A stretch of DNA of 64,000 nt from Breznakiella homolactica. Its GTDB lineage: Bacteria > Spirochaetota > Spirochaetia > Treponematales > Breznakiellaceae. Location: assembly GCF_016616095.2 (NCBI RefSeq), contig NZ_CP067089.2, positions 1,922,001-1,986,000 on the forward strand. The letters run 5' to 3'. This document shows positions 17,288 through 26,207 of the stretch, in pieces. The translations under genes were made by a program, and so were the position numbers. Positions within the stretch are counted from its first letter, which is position 1. Every line of letters begins with the position of its first letter. The notes beneath the pieces were generated by a model. The model ran no database searches and had not been told where the DNA came from. It saw only the letters and a program-made list of their open reading frames with translations.

Positions 17288-17310
17288 ATTAAATAAAAAT
17301 TTTCTTCAGT

Positions 17311-19521
17311 TTACCGTACGAATTCCGCAGCCTGCTGTCCGGCGATCCGTCCGGAGTTATACGCGAAGCCCTGGGTGACCCCGGGAGTTTCATAGTAGGG
17401 ATACCCGTACATACCCCCCGCGTCCTGGCCGGCCGCATACAGACCTTCAATGGGTGTAAGCTGCTGATCCAAAGCCCGCATGTACTGGTCAACCCGGATT
17501 CCGCCCAGGGTACCGAATATTGCCGGTTCCATCCGGACGGCGTAGTACGGCCCCTTGTCCAGGGAAATCAGGAACAGGGGATTCTTGCTGAAGTCATCAT
17601 CCCGCTTCTGGCTGATCATCCGCTGGTACCGGGCTATTTCGTTTTCGAAAACCCCGTCGGTAAATCCGATCGCAGCCGCAAGGCCGGCAATGGAATCCGC
17701 CTTCCAGGCGGCATTGGCGTCCATGCTTCTCTGCATTTCGATATCCATCAGCTCACCGAAGGGATCAAGAGCCCGGGACCGCCAGTTGCTGCTGCGGATC
17801 AGATTCTGGGCGGTCTGTTCATTAAAGAAGCCTTTGAAACCTTTATCCTTAACAATGTCGTAGCTGTTCTGGTCAAAGATCACGTAAAAAGATCCCGCCT
17901 GGCGGATGGCCGAAGCTCCCTTGGCCAGAGGCTGGGTTATACAGTACTCCTCGTTCATGAAGCGCCGGCCCTGGGTATCCAGCATGAGGAATCCGGTATA
18001 ATTGAGATACTTAAAGTAAAAATCATTGAAGTTAACGTCCGCGTTGGCAGCGAATTCCGTTACGTGGGGGTAGATTTCATCGCTGAGCTTAGCGCCGGCG
18101 GATATAGCCATGGTAAGGCCTTCCCCGCTGGAAGCGGCCAGCCCGCTGAGCCAGTACCGGTCGCTGCCGGTATACTGCCTGAGCATTTCCTTACTGCCCC
18201 CGAAACCGCCGGTGGCGATGATCACCGCCTTGGCCCGGGCTTCCACGGTGCGGCCGTCGGTATGCCGGCCACGGACACCCGCGATTTTCCCGTTCTCGAC
18301 AATCAGTTCCTGGGCCGCGGTCTGGAGAAGCAGGGTATTGCGGGGATTCTTCAGAATATAGTTGTCATACAGGTTCTGGAGCTTGGCGCTGCCTTTTCCC
18401 GTATCATGGGTGACACCGTTCGGGCTGAGCCGGAGATTGTACCCATGGTCCTTGAGCCAGTCCGCGGTATTGCCGGAGGTCTCAAGGACGGTTTTTACCA
18501 CGAGGCTGTTGGCGGTCCATTGGTTGTAATCCATGAACTCCTCGAAAAGCCCCTCCACCGTGACGGTGCTTCCGGCGGCTTTGGCTATGCCGCTTTCCGG
18601 ACCGATAAAGCCCGTGGTCAGTGCGCTCATGCCGCCGACTTTTCCGGTCTTTTCAAAAATTACAACGCTGACTCCCGCCTCAGTAGCCGCCAGGGCCGCC
18701 GCGCTCCCCGCGCCTCCGGCGCCGACAATGATAAGGTCCGCCGAATATTGCCGGTGTTCCGCTGAACGGGGAACCGAACGGTTCAGGGCAACGAGGTCGG
18801 CGCCGGCCTTCTCCAGGGCGGCGGCCGCGGCATTGAGAACCCCGCGGCTGGTAAGGGTACAGCCGGTGACACTGTCCACCGCCAGGGACTGGTGTTTCAC
18901 GATGTCCGCGGGGATCTGGTCCGCCACGGGTTCAATAAATCCCGGAGTATCGTCGCAGCTTACAATTTTCACCGAAAGTATGCGGCTCGCGTCAACGGAA
19001 ACTTCCACCGTGATCGGCCTGATATTCCGGGGAGAATCGAAGCGGAACCCCTCCACGCTTTTTTCGCCCCATTTACCGTAGGCCTCGCCGGTATACGTAC
19101 CGGGAGTAAAGGCTAATGCCGCCGGAGCGCTTCTGGAAGCCCGAAGATCCGAGGCGCTTATCCCCGCCGCGGACAGAGCCTCCTCAACGGCGCCCATTAT
19201 GGCCCTGCTGGTCTTTGTGGCACCGGAGACCGCGTCCACCTGCACCTGCTGGGACCTGACAATAGCCTGCGGAATAAGTTCCAGGGCCTGGTCGGAAATC
19301 CCCGGTGTTTCCTGATGTGAAAGAACCCGTACGCCGGTGATCTCACCGCTTTGAAGGTTCACCGATACGGTAACCGGTCCGTTGTGTCCCTCGGCGGTTC
19401 CCTCAAAAGAGCCGGTGGCATTACGTACCGAACCCTGACTGCTGCAGCCCGCCAGTATTAACGGGACTATCAGTGCCAGGGAAAGAAAAACATAACGTCC
19501 TGATAAATGCTTTTTCATCAA
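17311..19521 (-). CDS. Lipoprotein flavin reductase with two FMN-bind domains and a fumarate-reductase-type FAD domain
   Basis: This 736-residue protein starts with a lipoprotein signal (ALIVPLILAGCSS), so it is membrane-anchored outside the cytoplasm. Two FMN-bind domains follow, with covalent flavin sites DAVSGATKTS (about residue 100) and DSVTGCTLTS (about 218); in the second, Cys replaces the usual Ala. The C-terminal half (about 258-735) is an FAD_binding_2 flavoprotein with DLIIVGAGGAGSAAALAATE and a closing YYETPGVTQGFAYNSGRIAG, as in soluble fumarate, urocanate and related acceptor reductases. Such proteins receive their FMN from ApbE and reduce an unsaturated acid with extracytoplasmic electrons. 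The substrate cannot be read from sequence. A MerR regulator lies 63 bases upstream on the same strand. Confidence 0.85.
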   Translation of the reverse strand: MMKKHLSGRYVFLSLALIVPLILAGCSSQGSVRNATGSFEGTAEGHNGPVTVSVNLQSGEITGVRVLSHQETPGISDQALELIPQAIVRSQQVQVDAVSGATKTSRAIMGAVEEALSAAGISASDLRASRSAPAALAFTPGTYTGEAYGKWGEKSVEGFRFDSPRNIRPITVEVSVDASRILSVKIVSCDDTPGFIEPVADQIPADIVKHQSLAVDSVTGCTLTSRGVLNAAAAALEKAGADLVALNRSVPRSAEHRQYSADLIIVGAGGAGSAAALAATEAGVSVVIFEKTGKVGGMSALTTGFIGPESGIAKAAGSTVTVEGLFEEFMDYNQWTANSLVVKTVLETSGNTADWLKDHGYNLRLSPNGVTHDTGKGSAKLQNLYDNYILKNPRNTLLLQTAAQELIVENGKIAGVRGRHTDGRTVEARAKAVIIATGGFGGSKEMLRQYTGSDRYWLSGLAASSGEGLTMAISAGAKLSDEIYPHVTEFAANADVNFNDFYFKYLNYTGFLMLDTQGRRFMNEEYCITQPLAKGASAIRQAGSFYVIFDQNSYDIVKDKGFKGFFNEQTAQNLIRSSNWRSRALDPFGELMDIEMQRSMDANAAWKADSIAGLAAAIGFTDGVFENEIARYQRMISQKRDDDFSKNPLFLISLDKGPYYAVRMEPAIFGTLGGIRVDQYMRALDQQLTPIEGLYAAGQDAGGMYGYPYYETPGVTQGFAYNSGRIAGQQAAEFVR

Positions 19522-19584
19522 AAATCCCCCTAAGCGTGTTTCTGATTAACAGCCCGAAGGATAAAGGTTAAAGCCGGTGTAAAG

Positions 19585-20448
19585 TCAATTGTTATTTTTC
19601 TTAATAGGAAGAAAATATTCGTAATAAACCGTTCCGATTTCTTTTTCGCCCGTATTGCCGCCGGGATCATTATGCCTGCGGTAGGTTACGAACAGCTGAA
19701 AACCCCAGGGATCCCCGTCAAGTACCAGGCTGTTTTCCGCCATATACTCCAGGGCTTTATCAAAGCGGCGGCTGAGGCTGGGACCGGAATTTTCCACCGC
19801 GAGAATGGTCCTGATACAGCTTCTGGACGGGATGGTTTTAACCAGGGAAGTGTCGGCGGGGACCGCAAGGGATTCCGCGTCCGCCCTGCGGATGGCGTAG
19901 CCGCCCTGGCGGATAAAGCCTTTTTCGGGATCGGTAAGAGACGACCGGGGAACCAGGGAAAAAATTCTGACCAGGGGCATTTTGTCGATCCATTGGGGAA
20001 GGATGGTCCGGATCTTTGCGCCGGAAAAAAAACTGTCATCCTCATGGTGGAGCAGATAGAGAAGCTCCGGGCTGGTCTCAATGCGGAAGGTATCCAGCTG
20101 CGCGGGGATATTCACAAGGGTATCGGCGTATTCGGCAATAAACGCTTCCACTTTCCGGTCCCAGTCTATTTTCTCAGCCAGGGCCTTCTGTTTTTCCTTA
20201 AGTTTGGGGATGAATGAATCCAGGGTATCGTTTTTGAGGGAAAGGTTTATCTCCTGCATGGAAAAATTGAGCGAACGCAGGCGTTTGCAGTTTCCCAGCC
20301 GGAAAACAGTAAATTTATCAAAATACCGGTAGCCGTTTTCCTCATCCCGGAGAGGCCGGAACACCCCTTCCCGTTCATAAAAACGCAGCGCTTCGGGGCT
20401 CATCCCGAAAAGGCTGGCCGCTTCCTTTATGGTGTACTTCTTTTTCAT
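19585..20448 (-). CDS. MerR-family transcriptional regulator with effector-binding domain
   Basis: The 287-residue protein opens with a winged helix of MerR type (YTIKEAASLFGMSPEALRFYEREG, residues 5-28, shown here only as a family match, then YRYFDKFTVFRLGNCKRLRSL). A dimerisation helix follows (about 75-115) and then a BltR/GyrI-like ligand domain (about 125-285, ending VYYEYFLPIKK). No metal-binding Cys set is present, so a small-molecule ligand is more likely. It is encoded just upstream of the flavoprotein reductase on the same strand and is the natural candidate to control it. No clear MerR operator (long spacer with dyad) could be assigned. Confidence 0.85.
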   Translation of the reverse strand: MKKKYTIKEAASLFGMSPEALRFYEREGVFRPLRDEENGYRYFDKFTVFRLGNCKRLRSLNFSMQEINLSLKNDTLDSFIPKLKEKQKALAEKIDWDRKVEAFIAEYADTLVNIPAQLDTFRIETSPELLYLLHHEDDSFFSGAKIRTILPQWIDKMPLVRIFSLVPRSSLTDPEKGFIRQGGYAIRRADAESLAVPADTSLVKTIPSRSCIRTILAVENSGPSLSRRFDKALEYMAENSLVLDGDPWGFQLFVTYRRHNDPGGNTGEKEIGTVYYEYFLPIKKNNN

Positions 20449-20522
20449 ACAATTCCGCCGTTTCTACACTCTACAAAAAACGCGGAGATTCCGAAAGAAT
20501 GCCGGAGGAAACGGAAAGCCGG

Positions 20523-23480
20523 TCAGTCCTTGGGGGCTATTTCCAGGATCAGTTCCACTTCGCCTTTGGAAAGCTTTACCGCCCGGGCTATCTCATCCAC
20601 GGACCAGCCCTGGTGGGCCAGCTTAACCACGGTTTCCCGGGTCCCGATGGGGGGCGCCCCGCGGTCCTTGGCGGATCCCTTGCGGCCTTCGTTCTTGAAG
20701 AGGGTGCCCATGATTTTGACCTGTTCCTGGGCCTGCTTGGATACTTCCTCAAGCCGGGTCTCCGCCCGGGCAAGCCATTCACGGGCGACCTGCATGGATT
20801 CGATCCGGGATTCTATATGCTTCAGCAGATCGTCGAGGTCGGAAATCTTATCCGCCGCCGACTGGGCTTTTTCGTTTTCTTTGGCGAGCACGTCCACGGA
20901 TGCGCGGATACTTTCAAGGTCTGTAAACAGCCGTTCCACCCCGGAACGGGTATCCCTGAGGGCATCCTCGGTTTCCTGCAGTACTTTGAAGTTCCGGTCT
21001 ATGCCGTCGTTGGTCATATCCAGGATCTGGTTCTTCTTTTCCATCCGCTGGTATTTTTCTTCCGTATCCGCCATGGCGTCGTCGAGCCTGCGGAGCTGCA
21101 CCTGCATGGCCTGGAGAATGTCGTCGGAGGATGAAACCTGGGTCAGCTTTTCCTCCACCGCCTGGGAGGTCTGGAGGAGCCGGTTGAAGTCCGCTTCCAT
21201 GAGTTCGATCCGCCGTTTTTCCGAAAGGAACCGGGTCATCTTGGCGTTGACTTCGTCTTCTAGGCGCTTGATTTTTACGAACTGGCCTTCGAGTTCCGCC
21301 GCTTCGGAGCGGCGCTGGTCCAGCCGGTTGAGGTCATCCTTGAGGTCCTCGATACGGCGTTCCAGGTCAGCCTTAAGCTCATCAGCCTGATCAAAGAGTT
21401 TCGTCTGGGCGATGAATTCCTTGATACGGCGGTCCGCGTCCCTGATGGCGCTGTCCAGGGTCTTCGCCTGTTCTTCGGTCCGGGAGAAGATCTCGTTCCG
21501 GTGGGAATCGGCTTCGTCCTGGACTTCCTGGATGGCGGCGCGCACCGACGCGAGGCGGTCGTCGCTTTCGTTGACCAGATCCCGGGCGCGGCGGCGGGCT
21601 TCGTCCACCGTGGATTCCGCCTCCCTGAGCTGGGTCACGTAATTGGCCTGCCAGGTTTCTATCTCCATCCGGGAAGCGTCCAGCATACCGGAAATTTCGG
21701 TGTTCCGCTGCTCCACCTGGTCGGCGATTTCCTTGACCGCGGCTTCCATTTCCCGCTGGCTCTGCTTGAGATTCTCCGCCATGGACAGTTCGTACCGGCG
21801 GATCTCGGATTTGACCGCGTTCTCCGCGCCGGTCCGGGCGTCCTCAAGATCCCGGCTGATCTGTTCCTTAAGCGACAGGAGCGACCGGTCGGTCTGATCC
21901 ATGATTTCGCGGATACCCTCTTCGAACGCGCCGGTTTCCGCCTTGAGGTGTTCCAGTTCGGCCACGATCCGGTCGCTTTCATCGGAAAGGCGCTGTTTTA
22001 ATTCTTCATTGAAGGAAAGTTCCAGGTTCCGCCGCTGCGCTATGGATTCCCCGGCGATTTCCGCCAGGCTGGTATCCATAGAGGTCTTCCATTCGGTAAG
22101 GCGCTGGTCGATTTCAGTGCTGCGCTTGGTAAGGTCGGCGAAGAAGTCATCCTCAAAGAGCTGGAGCTTTTCGGAAACATTTTCGTAGGCCCGGGTCTTG
22201 AGGGCGTTGAGTTCCTGCTCGAGGCCGTCCATATCCGTTTTAAGCCGTCCTACGGAGGCGGCGAATTCCGCGGAAACCCGGTCCCGGGTGGCGGCGGAAT
22301 CCTGCTCGAAGAGGCCGAAATCCTGGCGGACCCGGCTTTCGGTTTCCTGCATGGACCTGCGCAGTTCGCCGTCCAGCCGGCCAACATCGTCGGACAGGGC
22401 TTCGATCATGCGGAACTGCTCCGCCTGGGCGGACCGGTACTCCTCGAGCCGGGAGTCGGCTTCCTCCAGGGCTTTCCGTTCCGCCTCGGCCATATCTTTT
22501 TTCCAGGTGTCCTTCTGGTTTTTCGCCAGGGCGTTCAGTTCCTGGACATCTTTCTTCCATTCATCCCGGTATGCCTTCTGCTTGGTCTCGAGTTCGGCAT
22601 GGTCGGTTTTCCATTCGTCTTTATAGGTTTTGATGAGCCCCTGGACTTCCAGCACCTTGGATTTTGCGCTTTCCTGGTAATCCTTGAGCTTCTCCTCCAC
22701 CGCGGACTGGAAACGCCGGGACCGTTCCAGGGCCTGTTCCTTGAGCTTACCGAAGGCGGCTTCTTCCATTTTATCCGCCCGGGAGCCCGCCCGTTCCACC
22801 GCTTCCTTGAGGGTTTTATTGATTATATCCATATCCCGGGCAAGGCTGGCCGCCCGCTGCTGTTCGATCTTGTCCACCGCCTCCCGGTGGTCTTCCACCT
22901 GGCGTTCGATGGTTTCCGCCGATGCCTGCAGATCCGATACGGCGGACCGCACCGCTGCGGTGACCGCCTCGGTGGCCCGTTCCAGGGCTTCGGAATTTTC
23001 CCGTTCAAACCGGAGTTCCAGCTCCGAGAGGTCCTTTTCAAGGGATTCGAGCCGGGATTTCGCGTCCCCCACTCGTTTTACCGCGTTCTCCACAAAGGCG
23101 GATTCGTCCTTGATCCGGCTGAGATTTTCCTGTACCCGGCCGGTCATGCGCATGAGTTCTTCCAGGGAGGCATCGTAGGAATTGATCCGCTCGTCGATGC
23201 GGGCCACCGCCTCGGCTTTTCCGGCGAGTTCATCGTCGGTTACCACCAGACGCTTCATCAGCTCCTTGGCGGATTTCTGCTGGACATCGAGTTCCACCGA
23301 ATAGTCCCGGACCGCGGCTTCCTTTTCGGCAACGAAAGCCCCTAGTTCTTCCTTGAGCTTTTCGCCGTATTTACGCATCTTTTCCAGGGACCGGTTGTTT
23401 TTATCGAGCTGCCGGTAGAGAATGAGGACCAGCGCCACAATTCCCAGGGTCAGCAGGTTTCCCACAGTGAAAAAACTCAT
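20523..23480 (-). CDS. SpiroCoCo-type membrane-anchored coiled-coil protein
   Basis: The 985-residue protein has one N-terminal membrane helix (VGNLLTLGIVALVLILY, residues 6-22) and is then almost entirely coiled coil to about residue 925, rich in Glu, Arg, Lys, Ala and Leu heptads with no hinge or ATPase motifs. That rules out SMC. The C-terminus (about 945-980) is a small helix-turn-helix-like module (TVVKLAHQGWSVDEIARAVK). This is the plan of the SpiroCoCo family described for spirochaetes, presumed cytoskeletal or scaffolding. It starts 5 bases after the HAD gene and is the last gene of the TPR/Tol-like cluster, so it may help link envelope and cell shape. That is inference. Confidence 0.82.
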   Translation of the reverse strand: MSFFTVGNLLTLGIVALVLILYRQLDKNNRSLEKMRKYGEKLKEELGAFVAEKEAAVRDYSVELDVQQKSAKELMKRLVVTDDELAGKAEAVARIDERINSYDASLEELMRMTGRVQENLSRIKDESAFVENAVKRVGDAKSRLESLEKDLSELELRFERENSEALERATEAVTAAVRSAVSDLQASAETIERQVEDHREAVDKIEQQRAASLARDMDIINKTLKEAVERAGSRADKMEEAAFGKLKEQALERSRRFQSAVEEKLKDYQESAKSKVLEVQGLIKTYKDEWKTDHAELETKQKAYRDEWKKDVQELNALAKNQKDTWKKDMAEAERKALEEADSRLEEYRSAQAEQFRMIEALSDDVGRLDGELRRSMQETESRVRQDFGLFEQDSAATRDRVSAEFAASVGRLKTDMDGLEQELNALKTRAYENVSEKLQLFEDDFFADLTKRSTEIDQRLTEWKTSMDTSLAEIAGESIAQRRNLELSFNEELKQRLSDESDRIVAELEHLKAETGAFEEGIREIMDQTDRSLLSLKEQISRDLEDARTGAENAVKSEIRRYELSMAENLKQSQREMEAAVKEIADQVEQRNTEISGMLDASRMEIETWQANYVTQLREAESTVDEARRRARDLVNESDDRLASVRAAIQEVQDEADSHRNEIFSRTEEQAKTLDSAIRDADRRIKEFIAQTKLFDQADELKADLERRIEDLKDDLNRLDQRRSEAAELEGQFVKIKRLEDEVNAKMTRFLSEKRRIELMEADFNRLLQTSQAVEEKLTQVSSSDDILQAMQVQLRRLDDAMADTEEKYQRMEKKNQILDMTNDGIDRNFKVLQETEDALRDTRSGVERLFTDLESIRASVDVLAKENEKAQSAADKISDLDDLLKHIESRIESMQVAREWLARAETRLEEVSKQAQEQVKIMGTLFKNEGRKGSAKDRGAPPIGTRETVVKLAHQGWSVDEIARAVKLSKGEVELILEIAPKD

Positions 23481-23485
23481 TATCT

Positions 23486-24154
23486 CTAACCTAACACATA
23501 TGACCGCAATTGGCGATAGTCGGTGAATACAAAATCAGCCTCCCCTGTATTGCGGCGCCTGTTTCCGAACCGGGATGTAACCAGCGCGGTTTTCATTCCC
23601 GCGCCCTTTGCTCCAATTATATCATATGAAACGCTGTTTCCAACATACAATATCCGGTCTGGCGGAACCAGGAGCCGTTTGGAAAGCTCCAGGAACGGCG
23701 CGGGATCGGGTTTTAAATGATTGGTGATTTCCGAGGAGAATATTGTATCCCAGCAGCCGGCAATCCCCAGGTATTCAGCCTTTCGTTCCGGGGGGAAATC
23801 CGACAGCAGGCCCAGTTTGAATCCGCTGTCCCGCAGAGCCTGCAGGGTTTCCTTGACATGGGAAAAGAGCCTGATCCGCTTAAAAAGCGGTTCCCATCCC
23901 CGGTAAATGAGCCGTTCGGTCTTTTCCTTCACCACCCCGGGATCTTTTTTAAGGATCTTCGCCATGACTTCCGCCTGGAGATCGTAAAATGAACCTTCGG
24001 GGTTCTCCTCCCGGAGGATATCCCGGGCTTTTCCCATGGCAATGAGAAGCCGCAGTTCCCTGAGTACAAAGGGAACCAGCCGTATATAGAACCGGTAATT
24101 CGGGTAGAGCGTTCCGTCAAGATCAAAGGTCACCGCAGAAATATCTTTTCTCAT
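23486..24154 (-). CDS. HAD-superfamily hydrolase
   Basis: This 222-residue protein has the HAD motifs: nucleophile and acid/base aspartates in FDLDGTLYPN (residues 10-19), the LLSDF serine motif region near 122, and the KPDP...ILYVGNSVSYDIIGAKGAGM motif near 160-190. A helical cap is inserted after motif I, as in phosphoglycolate phosphatase-like members. Substrate is unknown. Its ATG overlaps the stop of the TonB-like gene by 4 bases and it is followed by the SpiroCoCo gene after 5, so it belongs to the same transcript. I see no reason in the sequence for that pairing. Confidence 0.85.
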   Translation of the reverse strand: MRKDISAVTFDLDGTLYPNYRFYIRLVPFVLRELRLLIAMGKARDILREENPEGSFYDLQAEVMAKILKKDPGVVKEKTERLIYRGWEPLFKRIRLFSHVKETLQALRDSGFKLGLLSDFPPERKAEYLGIAGCWDTIFSSEITNHLKPDPAPFLELSKRLLVPPDRILYVGNSVSYDIIGAKGAGMKTALVTSRFGNRRRNTGEADFVFTDYRQLRSYVLG

Positions 24155-25146
24155 TCTACCTTTATACTATACCGGAAACGAACCTGTCCACTTGAGTCCG
24201 CGGGGGAGAAAAGCCAGGACGCAAAAAACGCCCGGAGGTGGGTTTCAATGTCCCGGGGCAGGGGCGGATCGAACCGGATTGTAGCCCCCAGGACGGTCCC
24301 GCCGGGTTCAATGGTGAATGAAACCGCGGTGCTGAGGCTGTCCGGCTGGCCCGTCAGGAGCCTGTCGGGAATGCGGGTCCGCCGGGTACTCCAGAGCTCC
24401 CGGGCGGCGCCGTCCCCGAAATCAAAGGCCCCGAGCACATCCCCGCCGCCGGGGGTCGTTCCCCCCGCATAGGCGGTACCCGAACCGGAACCTGACGGCT
24501 GGGCGGAAGAACTCCCGGTTCCGTTTCCGCCGCCGCCCGAGGCGAGGCGGTCCGCTACATCCGAGAGGGACCGGTCAAAGGAATCACTCTGCCCCTGGGC
24601 GGGCCCCGAGGGCTGGGCGGTGCTGCGGCCTTCGAGGAGCGCCGACTGGGCAGCGGCGGCGTCATTGGGGGACGGCGCCGGCGGGGTTTCAGAGGCCAGG
24701 GCACTTTCGGACAGGGGCGCGAACGGGTCGGCCCCTCCCTGGAACTGGGAAGGAGCGCGGGAACGGGACGGCGATAGCGCGGCCTCCGGGTCGGGCCTGA
24801 GGCTCGGCTGCGCCGCCTGTTCCGGCGCGGCGGTACCCGAGCCGGAGGGCGCCGAAGTTTCCGCCGGTGAGGCGGGACGGGGAGCCGCCGACGGGGCGGC
24901 GGGAACCGCCGCGGGACCCTGGGTCACGGCGGTGCTGGGAGCCTGGGTAGTGCCGCCCACCGGGGCCGGAGGCGGCGGTATTTCGATGGGCTGGAGTTCG
25001 ACATACACGGGATTGAGGCTTTCCGGCGGCGGTTCGGGACCGCGGATCCTGATAAGTGAAAATACCAGGAACAGCAGAACCCACAGAATGACCGCCACCA
25101 GGATACTCAGTTCCATCCGCCGCCGGTCCTGTTCAACCATGGTCAT
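24151..25146 (-). CDS. TonB/TolA-like energy transducer with Pro/Ala/Ser-rich linker
   Basis: The 331-residue protein has a short cytoplasmic start, one membrane helix (ELSILVAVILWVLLFLVFSLI, about 13-33; quoted as a hydrophobic span), then a long low-complexity periplasmic region rich in Pro, Ala, Ser, Gly and Gln (about 45-225). It ends in a compact C-terminal domain (about 250-331: STAVSFTIEPGGTVLGATIR and FSPADSSGQVRFRYSIKVE) similar to TonB C-terminal folds. The gene follows tolR by one base and tolQ just before, completing a TolQ-TolR-TonB trio for energy transfer to the outer membrane. A Met at codon 3 is an alternative start. The domain call rests on layout more than on conserved residues. 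Confidence 0.75.
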   Translation of the reverse strand: MTMVEQDRRRMELSILVAVILWVLLFLVFSLIRIRGPEPPPESLNPVYVELQPIEIPPPPAPVGGTTQAPSTAVTQGPAAVPAAPSAAPRPASPAETSAPSGSGTAAPEQAAQPSLRPDPEAALSPSRSRAPSQFQGGADPFAPLSESALASETPPAPSPNDAAAAQSALLEGRSTAQPSGPAQGQSDSFDRSLSDVADRLASGGGGNGTGSSSAQPSGSGSGTAYAGGTTPGGGDVLGAFDFGDGAARELWSTRRTRIPDRLLTGQPDSLSTAVSFTIEPGGTVLGATIRFDPPLPRDIETHLRAFFASWLFSPADSSGQVRFRYSIKVE

Positions 25147-25147
25147 G

Positions 25148-25552
25148 CTACTGCTCCAGGGTGTGGAGATTTATGCCCCGGAAGCCGCTCTTCCTGAGAA
25201 TGTCCAGCACTTCTATGGTAAGTCCGTAGGATACCGAACGGTCCGCTTCCAGGGTAATGGTCTTAATTTCCGCCCGCTCCGCCGCAGAAATTCCGCTCAG
25301 GGCGGCCTCAAGATCCTCCAGGCGCATCCGGTCCTTGTTGAGGTACACCTCATCCCGGCTGACCACCACCACCGCAAGCCTGGTCATGGCCGTGGGTTCG
25401 GCGGTGGAGGATTCCGGGAGCTGCAGGGTTATGCCCGGAAGTATGGCAAAGGTAGTGGAAACCAGGAAGAACAGGATGAGCTGGAAAACCACGTCGATCA
25501 TGGGAATCATGTCCACGGAGGTCCTGGCTTCGAGTCTCCGTTTATACTGCAC
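25148..25552 (-). CDS. ExbD/TolR-family proton-channel subunit
   Basis: At 134 residues with one N-terminal membrane helix (about 17-38: MIPMIDVVFQLILFFLVST), this is a standard ExbD/TolR protein. The helix contains the conserved proton-path Asp (PMIDVVFQ). The C-terminal periplasmic domain ends ADRSVSYGLTIEVLDILRKSGF, typical of the family. It overlaps the end of the upstream ExbB/TolQ gene by 11 bases and is followed after one base by the TonB-like gene. Confidence 0.9.
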   Translation of the reverse strand: MQYKRRLEARTSVDMIPMIDVVFQLILFFLVSTTFAILPGITLQLPESSTAEPTAMTRLAVVVVSRDEVYLNKDRMRLEDLEAALSGISAAERAEIKTITLEADRSVSYGLTIEVLDILRKSGFRGINLHTLEQ

Positions 25553-26177
25553 GGGATTCCTCTCCCTTGGGCGGTACCATAAGCAGGATCATATCCCCCA
25601 CGGAGCTTTCGGTATCGACGATTATCCGGTTCGACCGGGACACGAAGAAATTGTAAAATATGGTTGCCGGGATGGATACGATCAGTCCCGCCGCGGTGGT
25701 GATCAGCGCTTCCGCGATGGCCCCCGCCAGAAGCGCGGGGTTTCCCATGGCGCCGGAGGCGGCCAGGACCCCGAAGGCGCGGATATTCCCGGTGACGGTC
25801 CCCAAAAGGCCGAGCAGGGTGGAAATATTCGCGATGGTTCCCAGGGCGCTAATGTACCGCTCCAGGCGGGGCATCTCCCGCTGGGACGCGTGGGATACCG
25901 CGTCCCGGACGGACTGTTCTCCCCGGTCCGCGAAATCGAGGCCCGCCTTAACCATCTTTGCCAGGGGGGAAGCGGCGTTTTCGCAGAGCACCGCGGCTTC
26001 GCTGAACTTGCCCCGCTTGAGCAGATCCGTGAGGGACGGCACCAGGGAATTGTACTCCTTCCGTACGGACCGGAAATACAGCAGACGTTCTATCACAATT
26101 ACCGTGGCGGCCACCGCGCAGAGAGCGATGAAGATCATCACCGGACCGCCTTTGATTAATACATCCAACATAGGCAT
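25542..26177 (-). CDS. ExbB/TolQ-family proton-channel subunit
   Basis: The 211-residue protein shows the three-helix MotA/TolQ/ExbB plan: helix 1 near residues 9-30 (GPVMIFIALCAVAATVIVIE), then a cytoplasmic loop with AKMVKAGLDF, then helices 2 and 3 near 105-130 and 150-180 with GLLGTVTGNI and ALITTAAGLIVSIPATIFYNFF, where the conserved Thr and Pro of the proton path are visible. With ExbD it forms the proton-driven motor that powers the TonB-like partner. It lies 30 bases after the outer-membrane protein gene, inside the same transcript. Confidence 0.92.
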   Translation of the reverse strand: MPMLDVLIKGGPVMIFIALCAVAATVIVIERLLYFRSVRKEYNSLVPSLTDLLKRGKFSEAAVLCENAASPLAKMVKAGLDFADRGEQSVRDAVSHASQREMPRLERYISALGTIANISTLLGLLGTVTGNIRAFGVLAASGAMGNPALLAGAIAEALITTAAGLIVSIPATIFYNFFVSRSNRIIVDTESSVGDMILLMVPPKGEESRAV

Positions 26178-26207
26178 ACCTCATTCATTTTTTGCTGATA
26201 CTATCTT

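Noticed and set aside
20523..23480. SMC ATPase
   Set aside because: Long coiled coil but no Walker A, hinge or signature motif, and an N-terminal membrane helix is present.
24620..25582. Plus-strand 320-codon frame
   Set aside because: It is antisense to the TonB-like and ExbD genes, whose frames have clear family features; the low-complexity GC-rich linker keeps the opposite strand open.
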